Of a stretch of DNA of 27,775 bases, positions 1-7,468 are shown piece after piece; position 1 is the first letter of the stretch; the number at the start of each line of letters is the position of its first letter. The stretch is from contig JBKJNH010000105.1 in NCBI GenBank assembly GCA_046596055.1, positions 1 to 27,775 of the forward strand. The letters are read 5' to 3'. Position numbers and translations under genes: made by a program. The notes under the pieces were generated by a model. The model ran no database searches. It worked only from the letters and a program-made list of their open reading frames with translations, and was not told the origin of the DNA. Source of the stretch: JANPEF01 sp046596055 (GTDB lineage: Bacteria > Eisenbacteria > RBG-16-71-46 > DASYSL01).

Positions 1-423
1 GCCCCGTCCGCGGGCGATCATCGCGGGCAGGAGGGCGCGCGTGAGCTCGACCGGGACGCGGCAGTGGAGGTCGACCTGGGCGATCAGGCGGTCGGGGGCA
101 GCCGTGGCGAACGGAGCATCAACCGCGATCCCGGCGTTGTGAACGACGAGGCCCACGTCGATCCGCCGCCCCGCGAGGATGGCGACGAGCCGGGGGACGG
201 CATCCGCCGCGACGAGGTCGAGCGCGATCGCCTCGGCGCGCACACCGTGCGCGGCTGTCAGCTCGGCCGCGAGCGGGTCGAGTCGATCCGCGCGGCGGGC
301 GACGAGCACGACGTCCGTGCCGTCGGCGGCAAGTCGCCGGGCGAAGGCCTCGCCGATTCCGGCCGAGGCGCCGGTGACGAGGGCGGCGCCCCGGTAGCGC
401 GCGCCGAAGGAGTGCGGGCGCAA
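1..423 (-). CDS. SDR-family oxidoreductase (N-terminal part, cut by window edge)
   Basis: The first 141 codons of a short-chain dehydrogenase/reductase; the rest lies beyond base 1. The Rossmann nucleotide-binding motif TGASAGIGEAFARRLA sits about 20 residues in, followed by VVLVARRADRLD, which usually helps choose NAD(H) or NADP(H). The NAG motif (VVHNAGIAVDAPF) that stabilises the central sheet follows at about residue 95. The YxxxK active site would lie outside the window, so substrate cannot be judged. No ATG fits the N-terminus. The best start is TTG at 421-423, one base after the stop of the upstream amidohydrolase, which suggests translational coupling and membership of the rho-amidohydrolase transcription unit. 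Family assignment is firm; start and substrate are not. Confidence 0.85.
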   Translation of the reverse strand, partial: MRPHSFGARYRGAALVTGASAGIGEAFARRLAADGTDVVLVARRADRLDPLAAELTAAHGVRAEAIALDLVAADAVPRLVAILAGRRIDVGLVVHNAGIAVDAPFATAAPDRLIAQVDLHCRVPVELTRALLPAMIARGRG

Positions 424-424
424 C

Positions 425-1771
425 CTAGCGCCTGTCGAACACGACCGTGCCGCCCTTGATCACCAGGCTCGGGCGCTCCAGCAGCGTGATGTCCGCCAGC
501 GGGTCTCCCCGGACCACCACGAAGTCGGCGAAGCGGCCCTTCTCGACGATGCCGACCTCGTTCCAGCCCAGCAGGTCGGCGGCGTCGGACGTGGCGGACA
601 CGATCGCGGCCATGGGGCTCATGCCGAGGTCGGTCATGTACTTGAACTCGCGCGCGTTCTGCCCGTGCGGGTAGATGCCGGCGTCGGTGCCGAAGGCGAT
701 CTTCACGCCCCCCTCGAGCGCGCGACGGAACGAGTCGCGCATGATCGGGCCCACCTGCTTGGCCTTGGCGACCGCGTATGGCGGGATGCCGCCCTTGTCG
801 GCCTGCTCGAAGACCCACTCGGCGGCACAGCGCGTGGGAACCAGCCAGCATCCCTTCGCCTTCATCAGCTTGATGCCTTCGGCGTCGAGATAGGTGCCGT
901 GCTCGATCGAGTTCACGCCGCCGCGCACCGCGGCCTTGATGCCCTCGGCCCCGTGCGCATGCGAGCACACCTTGAGCCCGAGCAGGCGCGCCTCGTCGAC
1001 GATCGCCGCGATCTCGGCATCGGAGAACGCGCGCGCATCGAGCGCGTCGTTGGCCGAGAGCACGCCGCCGGTGGTCATGATCTTGATCACGCCCGCGCCG
1101 TGCTTGTGCGCGTAGCGGACGGCCTTCCGGCACTCGTCGGCGCCGGTCGGCAGGCCTTGCGTGTAGTCCAGCTGGTCCTCGAAGAGGCCGGGGCGGAAGC
1201 CGTTCACGTCGCCATGTCCGCCGACGGTCGAGAACGAGTTGGTGGCGACGATCATGCGCGGTCCCGCGATCGTGCCACGGTCGATTGCCTTCTTGAGCGC
1301 GACGTCGACGAACTCGCCGGCGCCGACGTTGCGCACCGTGGTGAAGCCGGCTTCGAGCGTGCGCCGCGCGAAAATGGTCGCGCCGATCGCCTGGTCGGCG
1401 GGCGTCTCGGTCATGCCGCGCAGTTGCGATGCGCCCGAGACCTCGAAGGTCAGGTGGGTGTGGCAGTCGATGAGCCCGGGGAGCAGCGTCTGGCCGGCCA
1501 GGTTGATGGTCGTCGCCCCGGCGGGGGCCGCCAGGTCGGCCCCGATCGACTCGATGCGATCGTCCTTCACCAGCACGTCGACGCCGCGGCGCGGCTTGCC
1601 GCCCTTCCCGTCGATCAGCGTCGCGCCCTCGAGGAGGACCCAGCGCGGGGCGGCGGATTCGGCGGCGCGCGCGGGCGGGGCGGGGGCGGCGAGGCCCGCG
1701 AGGGCAAGAGAAACGGCGAAGGCCGCGGCGGTGGCCGCGGCCCGGACTTCCCTGGAACGGATTCGGATCAT
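425..1771 (-). CDS. secreted amidohydrolase, prolidase/imidazolonepropionase-like
   Basis: A 448-residue metal-dependent hydrolase of the amidohydrolase superfamily, probably exported. Residues 1-36 form a signal peptide with an ARA|AES-type cleavage site. The mature part has the small N-terminal beta domain (LLEGATLIDGKGG), then the TIM barrel with all expected binuclear metal ligands: H104 and H106 (CHTHL), K230 in IKIMTTGGV (the lysine usually carboxylated in this group), H271 (SHAHG), H291 (EHGTY) and D363 (GTDAG). The C-terminus returns to the beta domain (RGDPLADITLL). This ligand pattern is that of Xaa-Pro dipeptidase/carboxypeptidase-like members, so a peptidase role on dipeptides is likely, but other cyclic amide substrates are possible. 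It starts 36 bp after rho with GGAGG four bases before the ATG, and is probably co-transcribed with rho. Confidence 0.9.
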   Translation of the reverse strand: MIRIRSREVRAAATAAAFAVSLALAGLAAPAPPARAAESAAPRWVLLEGATLIDGKGGKPRRGVDVLVKDDRIESIGADLAAPAGATTINLAGQTLLPGLIDCHTHLTFEVSGASQLRGMTETPADQAIGATIFARRTLEAGFTTVRNVGAGEFVDVALKKAIDRGTIAGPRMIVATNSFSTVGGHGDVNGFRPGLFEDQLDYTQGLPTGADECRKAVRYAHKHGAGVIKIMTTGGVLSANDALDARAFSDAEIAAIVDEARLLGLKVCSHAHGAEGIKAAVRGGVNSIEHGTYLDAEGIKLMKAKGCWLVPTRCAAEWVFEQADKGGIPPYAVAKAKQVGPIMRDSFRRALEGGVKIAFGTDAGIYPHGQNAREFKYMTDLGMSPMAAIVSATSDAADLLGWNEVGIVEKGRFADFVVVRGDPLADITLLERPSLVIKGGTVVFDRR

Positions 1772-1807
1772 GGGGCCTCCGTGCGCCGTGGTCTCGAGAC
1801 TGGCTTG

Positions 1808-3394
1808 CTACATGAGCTTGGCGAGAAGCTGCTCGTTGGTCGGGTACATGCGCAGCAGCTCGAGCAGCTCGTTCATGGCGCTCTCGGAATCGCGCTCGGA
1901 CAGCCGGCGGCGCAGGTTGTTGATCGCGCGCATCTCGTCCGGACCATACAGCTTCTCTTCCTTGCGCGTGCCGCTGGCCTTGATGTCGATGCAGGGGAAC
2001 ACGCGGCGCTCGAAGAGCTGGCGCGACAGCACGAGCTCCATGTTTCCGGTGCCCTTGAACTCCTGGAAGATCACTTCGTCCATGCGCGAGCCGGTCTCGA
2101 TCAGCGCGGTGCCGAGGATCGTGAGGCTGCCGCCGCCCTCGATGTTGCGCGCCGCGCCGAAGATCTGCCGCGGGACCTGCATCGTGGCTGCGTCGAGACC
2201 ACCGGAGAGCGTGCGGCCGATGCCCTGGAACGTCGTGTTGTAGGCGCGGGCCAGGCGCGTGATCGAGTCGAGCAGCACGACCACGTCCTTGCCGTCGAGC
2301 ACCGGAACGAGCACGCGGGTGAGCGCCTTCTCGGCGATCTCGACGTGCTCGGCCGACGTCTGGTCGCTGGAGGCGGCAAGCACCTCGCACGGAACCGAGC
2401 GCCTGAAGTGCGTGACCTCCTCGGGACGCTCGTCGACCAGCAACACGACGACTTCGATCTCGGGGTGGTTGGTCGCCAGCGAAACGGCGACCTCCTGCAG
2501 CAGCGTCGTCTTGCCGGCCTTGGGCGGCGCCGTGATGAGGCAGCGTTGGCCCTTGCCGATGGGCGCGATAATGTCGAGCGCGCGCATGGACAGGCCGGCG
2601 GAATTGAGCTCGAGCTTGAGTCGCTCGTTCGGGTCGATCGAGACCTGCTGCTGCAACTCCTTGAGCACGTCGGTGAACGGCGCCTCGCGTCGATCACGTC
2701 CGCCGCGCCCGCGCCCGCCCGCGTACCCGCCCCCACGCGACGGGCCGCCCGCGTAACCGCCGCCGCCGTAGCGCTGGCGCTCACCGGTGCGATCGGTCGG
2801 GCCGCCGTCGGCGCGTCTGAAGCCGTTGGTGCGGGGCTGGGCCGACGGCAACGGCCGCGGACCGCGCTGCGCTCCGTAACCGTTGCTGGTGGGTTGCCGA
2901 TCGCCGCGGGGGACTTCGCGCGAGTCGCGCATCCCTTCCGGGCGAACGCCCTCGGGACGGCCACCGGCCCGTCGGCCGCCACGACCCCGGCGGCGTTCGC
3001 CGCGCGGGCCCTCGGACGGACCCCGGGCGGCGCCTTCGCTCCGCACGCCAGGTTCGGCGCCCGGGCCGGGCTGGGGACGCGGGCCGCGCATGCCGTACCC
3101 GGGCTGCGGGCGGGGCTCGCGCACATCGCGCGTCTCTCGAGGCGGCCGGCCATCGCGGGGCGGGCGGGCTTCTCGTTGTTCGCGCGGCGGACGGGATTCC
3201 CGCGGCGGACGAGGCGGATCAGTACGCTCGCGCGGAGGCGCGGGCGCATAGGACGGCGGAGGGGCGGACGGGGCCGGCCCGGCCGGGCGCACGGGGGATG
3301 CGCTGGACGGGGCGGGCGAAGGTCCGCTGGGCTTGCGTGCGGGACGACGGCCGAAGGAGCCGGAGGTGGTGCGCTTCACTATGGGAACACTCAC
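1808..3394 (-). CDS. rho: transcription termination factor Rho with RGG/PR-rich N-terminus
   Basis: A 528-residue Rho; the E. coli protein has 419. From about residue 248 it matches the hexameric RNA-dependent ATPase core: APIGKGQR, Walker A APPKAGKTT (289-297), DERPEEV with the catalytic Glu near 322, Walker B VVVLLD with D376, SITRLARAYN, the Q-loop region near 387-400, the R-loop FKGTGN (446-451) and the arginine-finger motif SGTRKEE with R477. Residues 1-240 are low complexity: PPRE/PPRD repeats (about 55-95), RG-rich blocks (130-160) and GGY/RGG repeats (209-235). I find neither the Rho_N helical domain nor the cold-shock/OB primary RNA-binding domain. Start is GTG at 3392-3394. The next in-frame stop upstream (3461-3463) is reached with no other start, so the missing domain is not upstream in this frame. 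A promoter lies about 180 bp upstream. Confidence 0.95.
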   Translation of the reverse strand: MSVPIVKRTTSGSFGRRPARKPSGPSPAPSSASPVRPAGPAPSAPPPSYAPAPPRERTDPPRPPRESRPPREQREARPPRDGRPPRETRDVREPRPQPGYGMRGPRPQPGPGAEPGVRSEGAARGPSEGPRGERRRGRGGRRAGGRPEGVRPEGMRDSREVPRGDRQPTSNGYGAQRGPRPLPSAQPRTNGFRRADGGPTDRTGERQRYGGGGYAGGPSRGGGYAGGRGRGGRDRREAPFTDVLKELQQQVSIDPNERLKLELNSAGLSMRALDIIAPIGKGQRCLITAPPKAGKTTLLQEVAVSLATNHPEIEVVVLLVDERPEEVTHFRRSVPCEVLAASSDQTSAEHVEIAEKALTRVLVPVLDGKDVVVLLDSITRLARAYNTTFQGIGRTLSGGLDAATMQVPRQIFGAARNIEGGGSLTILGTALIETGSRMDEVIFQEFKGTGNMELVLSRQLFERRVFPCIDIKASGTRKEEKLYGPDEMRAINNLRRRLSERDSESAMNELLELLRMYPTNEQLLAKLM

Positions 3395-3550
3395 GTTTTC
3401 TGGTTCGGTGGCACGAAATACGTGTGGCCGCTGGAGCTGCGGCCGGGCGGGCCGGGGCCGTCATCGGAACACCGATGAGCGGCGGGGTGCCGCCGGGATC
3501 GGGACGGGCAGGTGCACCGTCCGCGCGCGTCGTGACGACCGCGCGAGCCG

Positions 3551-3571
3551 TGCGATCGAACGGCGATCGCA
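3551..3571. repeat. 8-bp inverted repeat at the rho transcription start
   Basis: TGCGATCG, five bases, CGATCGCA: a perfect inverted repeat. On the minus strand its first base would be at or next to the start point expected from the -10 box at 3579-3584. It could be an operator or a hairpin at the extreme 5' end of the rho transcript. Which one cannot be told from sequence. Confidence 0.5.
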
Positions 3572-3578
3572 CAATCGG

Positions 3579-3608
3579 AGTGTACGCCACCCGCTGCGGC
3601 GGGATCAA
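3579..3608 (-). promoter_or_regulatory. sigma70-like promoter for rho
   Basis: On the minus strand TTGATC (3603-3608) and TACACT (3579-3584) are separated by 18 bp, a good match to TTGACA/TATAAT. Transcription would start near 3572, leaving about 180 nt of leader before the GTG of rho. It is the best-scoring promoter I can see between the protease terminators and rho. Confidence 0.55.
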
Positions 3609-3664
3609 CCGTCTGTTTTTCAGCCCGGGCGGTCGGCCCGGGGACGTCCCGAGGGCATGCGAAA

Positions 3665-3690
3665 GGCCCCGGCAAGTGTGCGCCGGGGCC
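3665..3690 (-). terminator. GC-rich hairpin downstream of protease gene
   Basis: A 9-bp stem (3665-3673 with 3682-3690) and 8-base loop; on the minus strand it is followed by TTTCGC. With the neighbouring hairpin it probably ends transcription of the metalloprotease gene. The T run is short, so termination may be partial or Rho-assisted. Confidence 0.55.
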
Positions 3691-3702
3691 ATCGCTGAAC
3701 CG

Positions 3703-3723
3703 TGGCTCCCCTGCGGGGAGCCA
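3703..3723 (-). terminator. second hairpin directly after protease stop
   Basis: A perfect 9-bp stem (3703-3711 with 3715-3723) with a 3-base loop, 11 bp past the protease stop codon. It has no T tract of its own. It may protect the 3' end or work in tandem with the hairpin at 3665-3690. Confidence 0.45.
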
Positions 3724-3734
3724 GACATGAGCTC

Positions 3735-6518
3735 CTAGTTCGTCGAGGTCGCCGTCCCGCCCGCGAAGGGGCCCGGACGCATTCCGGCCGGCACTTCGCG
3801 CTGCGCCTCGAGGGCGCGGCGGGCGCGGGCCCGCAGCTCCATCAGGTGCGCGCGCACCGTGTCGCTCCCGGGGCCGGTGGGGCCCAGGCCGCGCTGGCAG
3901 GCGTCGGCGATCCGCGTCAGGTGGAGCCGCGCCAGCGCCGGTGCATCCTCGGGAGCCGCCGGCGACGGATTGATCACCATCTCCGACAGCCGATCGACGT
4001 ATGCGCGCTGCAGGGCGCGGCGCGTGTTCGGACGATCGAGCGTGGCGTACTTCGCCGCGCCGGCCGGCGGAACCGATCCGGCGACGCCCAGCTCACCGCA
4101 GATCGCGCCGGTCAGGCGTGCGAACACGTCCTGCACGCGGAACGCCCCGGCGCCGACGCGCGACTCCTGCTCGCGCAGTCGCGTCAACAACGAGGGCTCG
4201 GTGATGCCGTTCATGGCGCCCACCTGGATGGCGAGGACGCGCGACAGGAAGGGATAGTCCTGGCGCCCGTAGGCGAACAGGTTGTTGCCCCAGTCCCACT
4301 GCTGGTCCTTGCCGATCTTGTCGAGCAGCGTCGCCGGAACGACCATCGCGTCGGCGGAGAAGGCGCGCTGGGCCAGGAAGTCCATCGCCTCCTTCTGCTC
4401 GGCGGCCGACACGTGCGTGAACGGACCGGTCTCGCCCGGATCACCCTTCATCACCTTGTGGGCGTACTGCCCGCCGACGTACTTGCGGGCGTGCGACAGG
4501 CCGCGCGCGTACTGCAGCAGCATCGAGTCCATCGCGCGCCGCAGGGCGACGTACGAATCGCCCTCCTTCATCAGCTTGCCCTCGAGGTTCGGCGTGTTCC
4601 ACAGGTTCTGCACGTAAGCCACGCGGTCCTTGGAGAACGCGAGCGGGCTCGCACCCAGGTCGTAGATGTTGCAGCGCGGGTCGAGCGCGTCGGCCGGGTA
4701 CGTATCCTCGTCGGTGCCGTAGAGATGACCGTCATCCGAGGCCTCGCGCGCGATCGGCGTCACGAGCTTGTAGTCGTCGTCCACGGTCGTGGCCGACGTC
4801 GGCGTGTAGCCGTAGCGGATCACCCAGTCGTCGTAGGTGCCGACGGTCGGCGACCAGTAGTAGCCCTGGCGCGTGGGGTCGGACGAAACATTCGGCGTGT
4901 CGTAGTCCATGATCGACCCGACCAGTCCGTTCTGGGCGACCCAGGCCTTGTCCTGCAGCAGTTCGCGCGGGACGTCCGTCGACGACTTGAAGTTGTGCCG
5001 CAGGCCGATCGTGTGACCGACCTCGTGCATCGTCACCGCCTTGAGCCCGGCGCCGACGAACTCCTTCGGGGCCGGCTCGCCCGGGGGCGTGACGCCGTTC
5101 AGGGCGAGCGCGGTCGACAGGAACTCGGATTCGGTCGCGTGACCGATCCCGGCCATGCACAGGCGCGACGGATCGGTGACGTTCTTCAGCCACTCCTGGG
5201 TCGGCAGGTTCATCGCCTGATCGATCACGTCGGGGGCGGCCCAGCGGCGCCAGTTGTTCGAGTAGCCGACGATCATGCTGCCTTCCATCAGGATGTCGGC
5301 GTTCAGGATCTCACCGGTGCGCGGGTCGGTCTGGCTGGGTCCGATCGCGCCGAAGCTCGGCTCGTGCGAGACGATCCAGCGGATCGTCGAGTAGCGGGCG
5401 TCTTCGGCATCCCAGTCGGGATCGTCCACCGGCACGTCCTTCGCGATGATCGCGTTCTTGAAGCCGGCCTTCTCGAACGACTTCTGCCACTCCTCGATGC
5501 CCGCCTTCACGTACGGCTTCCACTCCGCCGGAATGGTGTTGTCGAGGTAGAACACGATCGGCTGCTTCGGCTCGGACACCGCGGCCGTCGGATCCTTCTT
5601 CTCCAGGCGCCAGCGGTTGACATAGCGCACCCAGTAGTCGGACTTGCCGTCCCGGCTCATGTCCTTGTACGCGTTGGTGAAGTAGCCCGCGCGATCGTCG
5701 GCGAGCCGCGGCGCCATGGGCACCTCGGGCAGCTCGAGGAAGCTGTAGTGGACCGTGATCGGCACGTAGCGGCTGTCCGGCAGGGGGCCCATGTCGAGGT
5801 TCTCGCGATCGTTCGGCGAGAAGGTGAGCAGCGCCTCGACTTCCATGTTCCGCGGGAACGCCTTGTGCGACGTGACGGCCGAGCGCTCCTTGTCGAAGCG
5901 GAAGCCCTTGGTGGTCGTGGCCTTGAGCCGCGTGGTCAGGTCGAGGCAGTCGCTGGCGAACATCGGCGCCATGTCGATCAGGACGGTCGAGTCCTTCTCG
6001 CTCTCGATCTTGAACACCTGCAGCGCCGAGCTGCCGAATGACAGGTCGACGGCCCGCCGGTACGCGGAGTCGCCCGAGCTGGCGACGATGCTCGTCGTCG
6101 GGGCGACGAGGAAGATGCGGTCCCCGTTGCGCTCGAACTGCACCATGCCGTCGAGGATCGGCAGGCCGCCGAGCGTGTAGGCGGTCCCGATGCCGCGGGC
6201 GAAGTGTGCGTTCAGGAGGAACGGCTTGCCCAGGCGGTCCTTCTTGATCTCCCAGTAGATGTTCTCACGCTTGGTCCACGCCGGGAACATGCCGTCCTTG
6301 CGCGTGGCGTCCTTGGTCACCTTGCTCCAGTCCGCGAAACCGACGTCGGCGGCGGGCTTGGCGTCCTTCTTGTCCTTGTCACCGGACGACTTCGGCGCCG
6401 GGGGAGCGCCGTCGGGGAAAGGCTTCTGATCGGCCAGTGCAGGCAGGGCGAACGCGGACACGGACGCGATGAGCGCGCAGGTGAACGCCGCGCGCGCGAA
6501 GAGCGGACGCAACGACAT
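3735..6518 (-). CDS. secreted zinc metalloprotease, DUF5117/DUF5118 type (metzincin-like)
   Basis: A 927-residue exported protease. The chosen ATG at 6516-6518 has GGAGGAG six bases upstream and opens a signal peptide (residues 1-29, ending PALA|D); the reading frame is open further 5' but there looks non-coding. After a Lys/Asp-rich linker (about 35-55) comes a beta-rich N-terminal region like DUF5118/DUF5117 (ENIYWEIKKDRLGKPFLL). The catalytic motif HEVGHTIGLRH (H498, E499, H502, H508) is the metzincin HExxHxxGxxH form, and SIMDYD (M537) is a fitting Met-turn. The extended helical C-terminus is typical of this family, found in diderm bacteria and poorly characterised. The product is likely periplasmic or secreted; substrate unknown. 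It is transcribed alone, divergently from the cytochrome gene, with hairpins at its 3' end. Confidence 0.92.
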   Translation of the reverse strand: MSLRPLFARAAFTCALIASVSAFALPALADQKPFPDGAPPAPKSSGDKDKKDAKPAADVGFADWSKVTKDATRKDGMFPAWTKRENIYWEIKKDRLGKPFLLNAHFARGIGTAYTLGGLPILDGMVQFERNGDRIFLVAPTTSIVASSGDSAYRRAVDLSFGSSALQVFKIESEKDSTVLIDMAPMFASDCLDLTTRLKATTTKGFRFDKERSAVTSHKAFPRNMEVEALLTFSPNDRENLDMGPLPDSRYVPITVHYSFLELPEVPMAPRLADDRAGYFTNAYKDMSRDGKSDYWVRYVNRWRLEKKDPTAAVSEPKQPIVFYLDNTIPAEWKPYVKAGIEEWQKSFEKAGFKNAIIAKDVPVDDPDWDAEDARYSTIRWIVSHEPSFGAIGPSQTDPRTGEILNADILMEGSMIVGYSNNWRRWAAPDVIDQAMNLPTQEWLKNVTDPSRLCMAGIGHATESEFLSTALALNGVTPPGEPAPKEFVGAGLKAVTMHEVGHTIGLRHNFKSSTDVPRELLQDKAWVAQNGLVGSIMDYDTPNVSSDPTRQGYYWSPTVGTYDDWVIRYGYTPTSATTVDDDYKLVTPIAREASDDGHLYGTDEDTYPADALDPRCNIYDLGASPLAFSKDRVAYVQNLWNTPNLEGKLMKEGDSYVALRRAMDSMLLQYARGLSHARKYVGGQYAHKVMKGDPGETGPFTHVSAAEQKEAMDFLAQRAFSADAMVVPATLLDKIGKDQQWDWGNNLFAYGRQDYPFLSRVLAIQVGAMNGITEPSLLTRLREQESRVGAGAFRVQDVFARLTGAICGELGVAGSVPPAGAAKYATLDRPNTRRALQRAYVDRLSEMVINPSPAAPEDAPALARLHLTRIADACQRGLGPTGPGSDTVRAHLMELRARARRALEAQREVPAGMRPGPFAGGTATSTN

Positions 6519-6753
6519 GGGACTCCTCCGGGAGCGTACGAGACCAGGTCGCCCGTGGCGGGCGTGGGGTTGTCGCAAGACACACATGATGCGTGAGATA
6601 CGGTCGCGCAGGCGACAACTCTTCGTCAAGCGCGCCGCGCGGAAGACCCCGCGCACGATTCCGCTTTCCGACCCCGACCGGCGGCTGCCAGAATCGGGGG
6701 CGACACCCTTCCCGACCCGCCCGCGTCGCCCCGCCCTGCATGGAGGTCCCTGG

Positions 6754-7461
6754 ATGCGATTCCGTTCATCCCTCCGTCCGTTGATCCTCTTTTCGTGCGT
6801 CATGGCGTGCATCGTGTGGGCGGGATGTGCCGCCCGGTCGACGCGCGTCGCCGAAGCCGCGCCCGCGACGCCCGACGCGCCGGTCACGCCGGCCTCCACG
6901 CCGCTGACGACCTCGGGCCAGCCCGTCGTCACCTCCGGTTCGGCCGGGCCCGGCGCTCCGGGGGCGAACGGGGATCCCGTCGCCCGCGGAAAGTTCCTCG
7001 CCGACGTGCTCGGGTGCGTCGACTGTCACTCGCCGAAGGGCCCCGACGGAAAGATCCTGCCGGGCATGATGCTCGCCGGTCATCGCGCGGTCGATCCGTA
7101 CGCGACCTGGTCGGATTCGCTGTGGGATGCCGGGATGGGCATGATCGTCGCTCCGTCGGGAACCGCGTTTGCGGGGCCGTGGGGCGTCACGTTCGGGCGC
7201 AACCTCACGCCCGATCCGACGACTGGGATCGGCGGCTGGAACGAGGAGGCGTTCATCTACATCCTGCGCGAGGGCACGCTCAAGCCGCCCATGCCCAGCC
7301 TCGCCTACGGCAACCTGTCGGACGACGACCTGAAGGCGATCTTCGCGTACTTTCGTTCGGTCCCTGCCGTGAACAACCTTGTCCCGTTCCGTCAGCTTGC
7401 GCCGCCTCTCCTGCCCGGCGACACGCCCGGTCGGAAGGGCAAGTCCGCAGGAAGAAAATAG
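6754..7461 (+). CDS. monohaem cytochrome c, probable lipoprotein
   Basis: A 235-residue class I cytochrome c. An N-terminal hydrophobic helix ends in VWAGC (Cys25), a plausible though not ideal lipobox (Trp at -3). Residues about 30-75 are an Ala/Pro/Thr-rich tether. The haem site is CVDCH (88-92). RNLTPDPTTGIGGW (149-162) and M180 in PPMPSLAYGNLSDDDL, the likely axial Met, match cytochrome subunits of dehydrogenases. It would carry electrons at the periplasmic face of a membrane. ATG at 6754 has GGAGG seven bases upstream; the frame is open further 5' but that part is unlike protein. The stop overlaps the ribosome-binding site of the following dsbD-like gene, so the two are one operon. The redox partner cannot be named. 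Confidence 0.88.
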   Translation: MRFRSSLRPLILFSCVMACIVWAGCAARSTRVAEAAPATPDAPVTPASTPLTTSGQPVVTSGSAGPGAPGANGDPVARGKFLADVLGCVDCHSPKGPDGKILPGMMLAGHRAVDPYATWSDSLWDAGMGMIVAPSGTAFAGPWGVTFGRNLTPDPTTGIGGWNEEAFIYILREGTLKPPMPSLAYGNLSDDDLKAIFAYFRSVPAVNNLVPFRQLAPPLLPGDTPGRKGKSAGRK

Positions 7462-7468
7462 GAGCCCG

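Larger units (their letters stand above)
3395..3734. other. intergenic region: rho leader and promoter, 3' hairpins of protease gene
   Basis: 340 bp without a credible gene. Its right part (3664-3723) holds two GC-rich hairpins just past the metalloprotease stop. The middle (3579-3608) holds a sigma70-like promoter facing rho, with an 8-bp inverted repeat at its expected start point. The left part is a leader of roughly 180 nt for rho. Reading frames here have arginine/proline-rich shadow composition and no family likeness. Confidence 0.6.

Noticed and set aside
1791..1800. GTCTCGAGAC palindrome between rho and the amidohydrolase gene
   Set aside because: Too short and loop-free for a terminator; the genes look co-transcribed, so no separate regulatory role was assigned.
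2690..3300. Possible repeat array or CRISPR-like structure in the repetitive 5' part of rho
   Set aside because: The repetition is codon-level (PPRE, RGG, GGY), irregular and in frame with Rho, with no constant repeat-spacer units.
665..3478. Very long open frame on the plus strand opposite the amidohydrolase and rho
   Set aside because: Its product is an Arg/His/Asp-rich string with no family likeness, while the minus strand encodes conserved proteins throughout. It is a by-product of GC-rich third positions.
3702..6041. Long plus-strand frame opposite the metalloprotease gene
   Set aside because: Same antisense shadow composition; no start signal and no recognisable domain.
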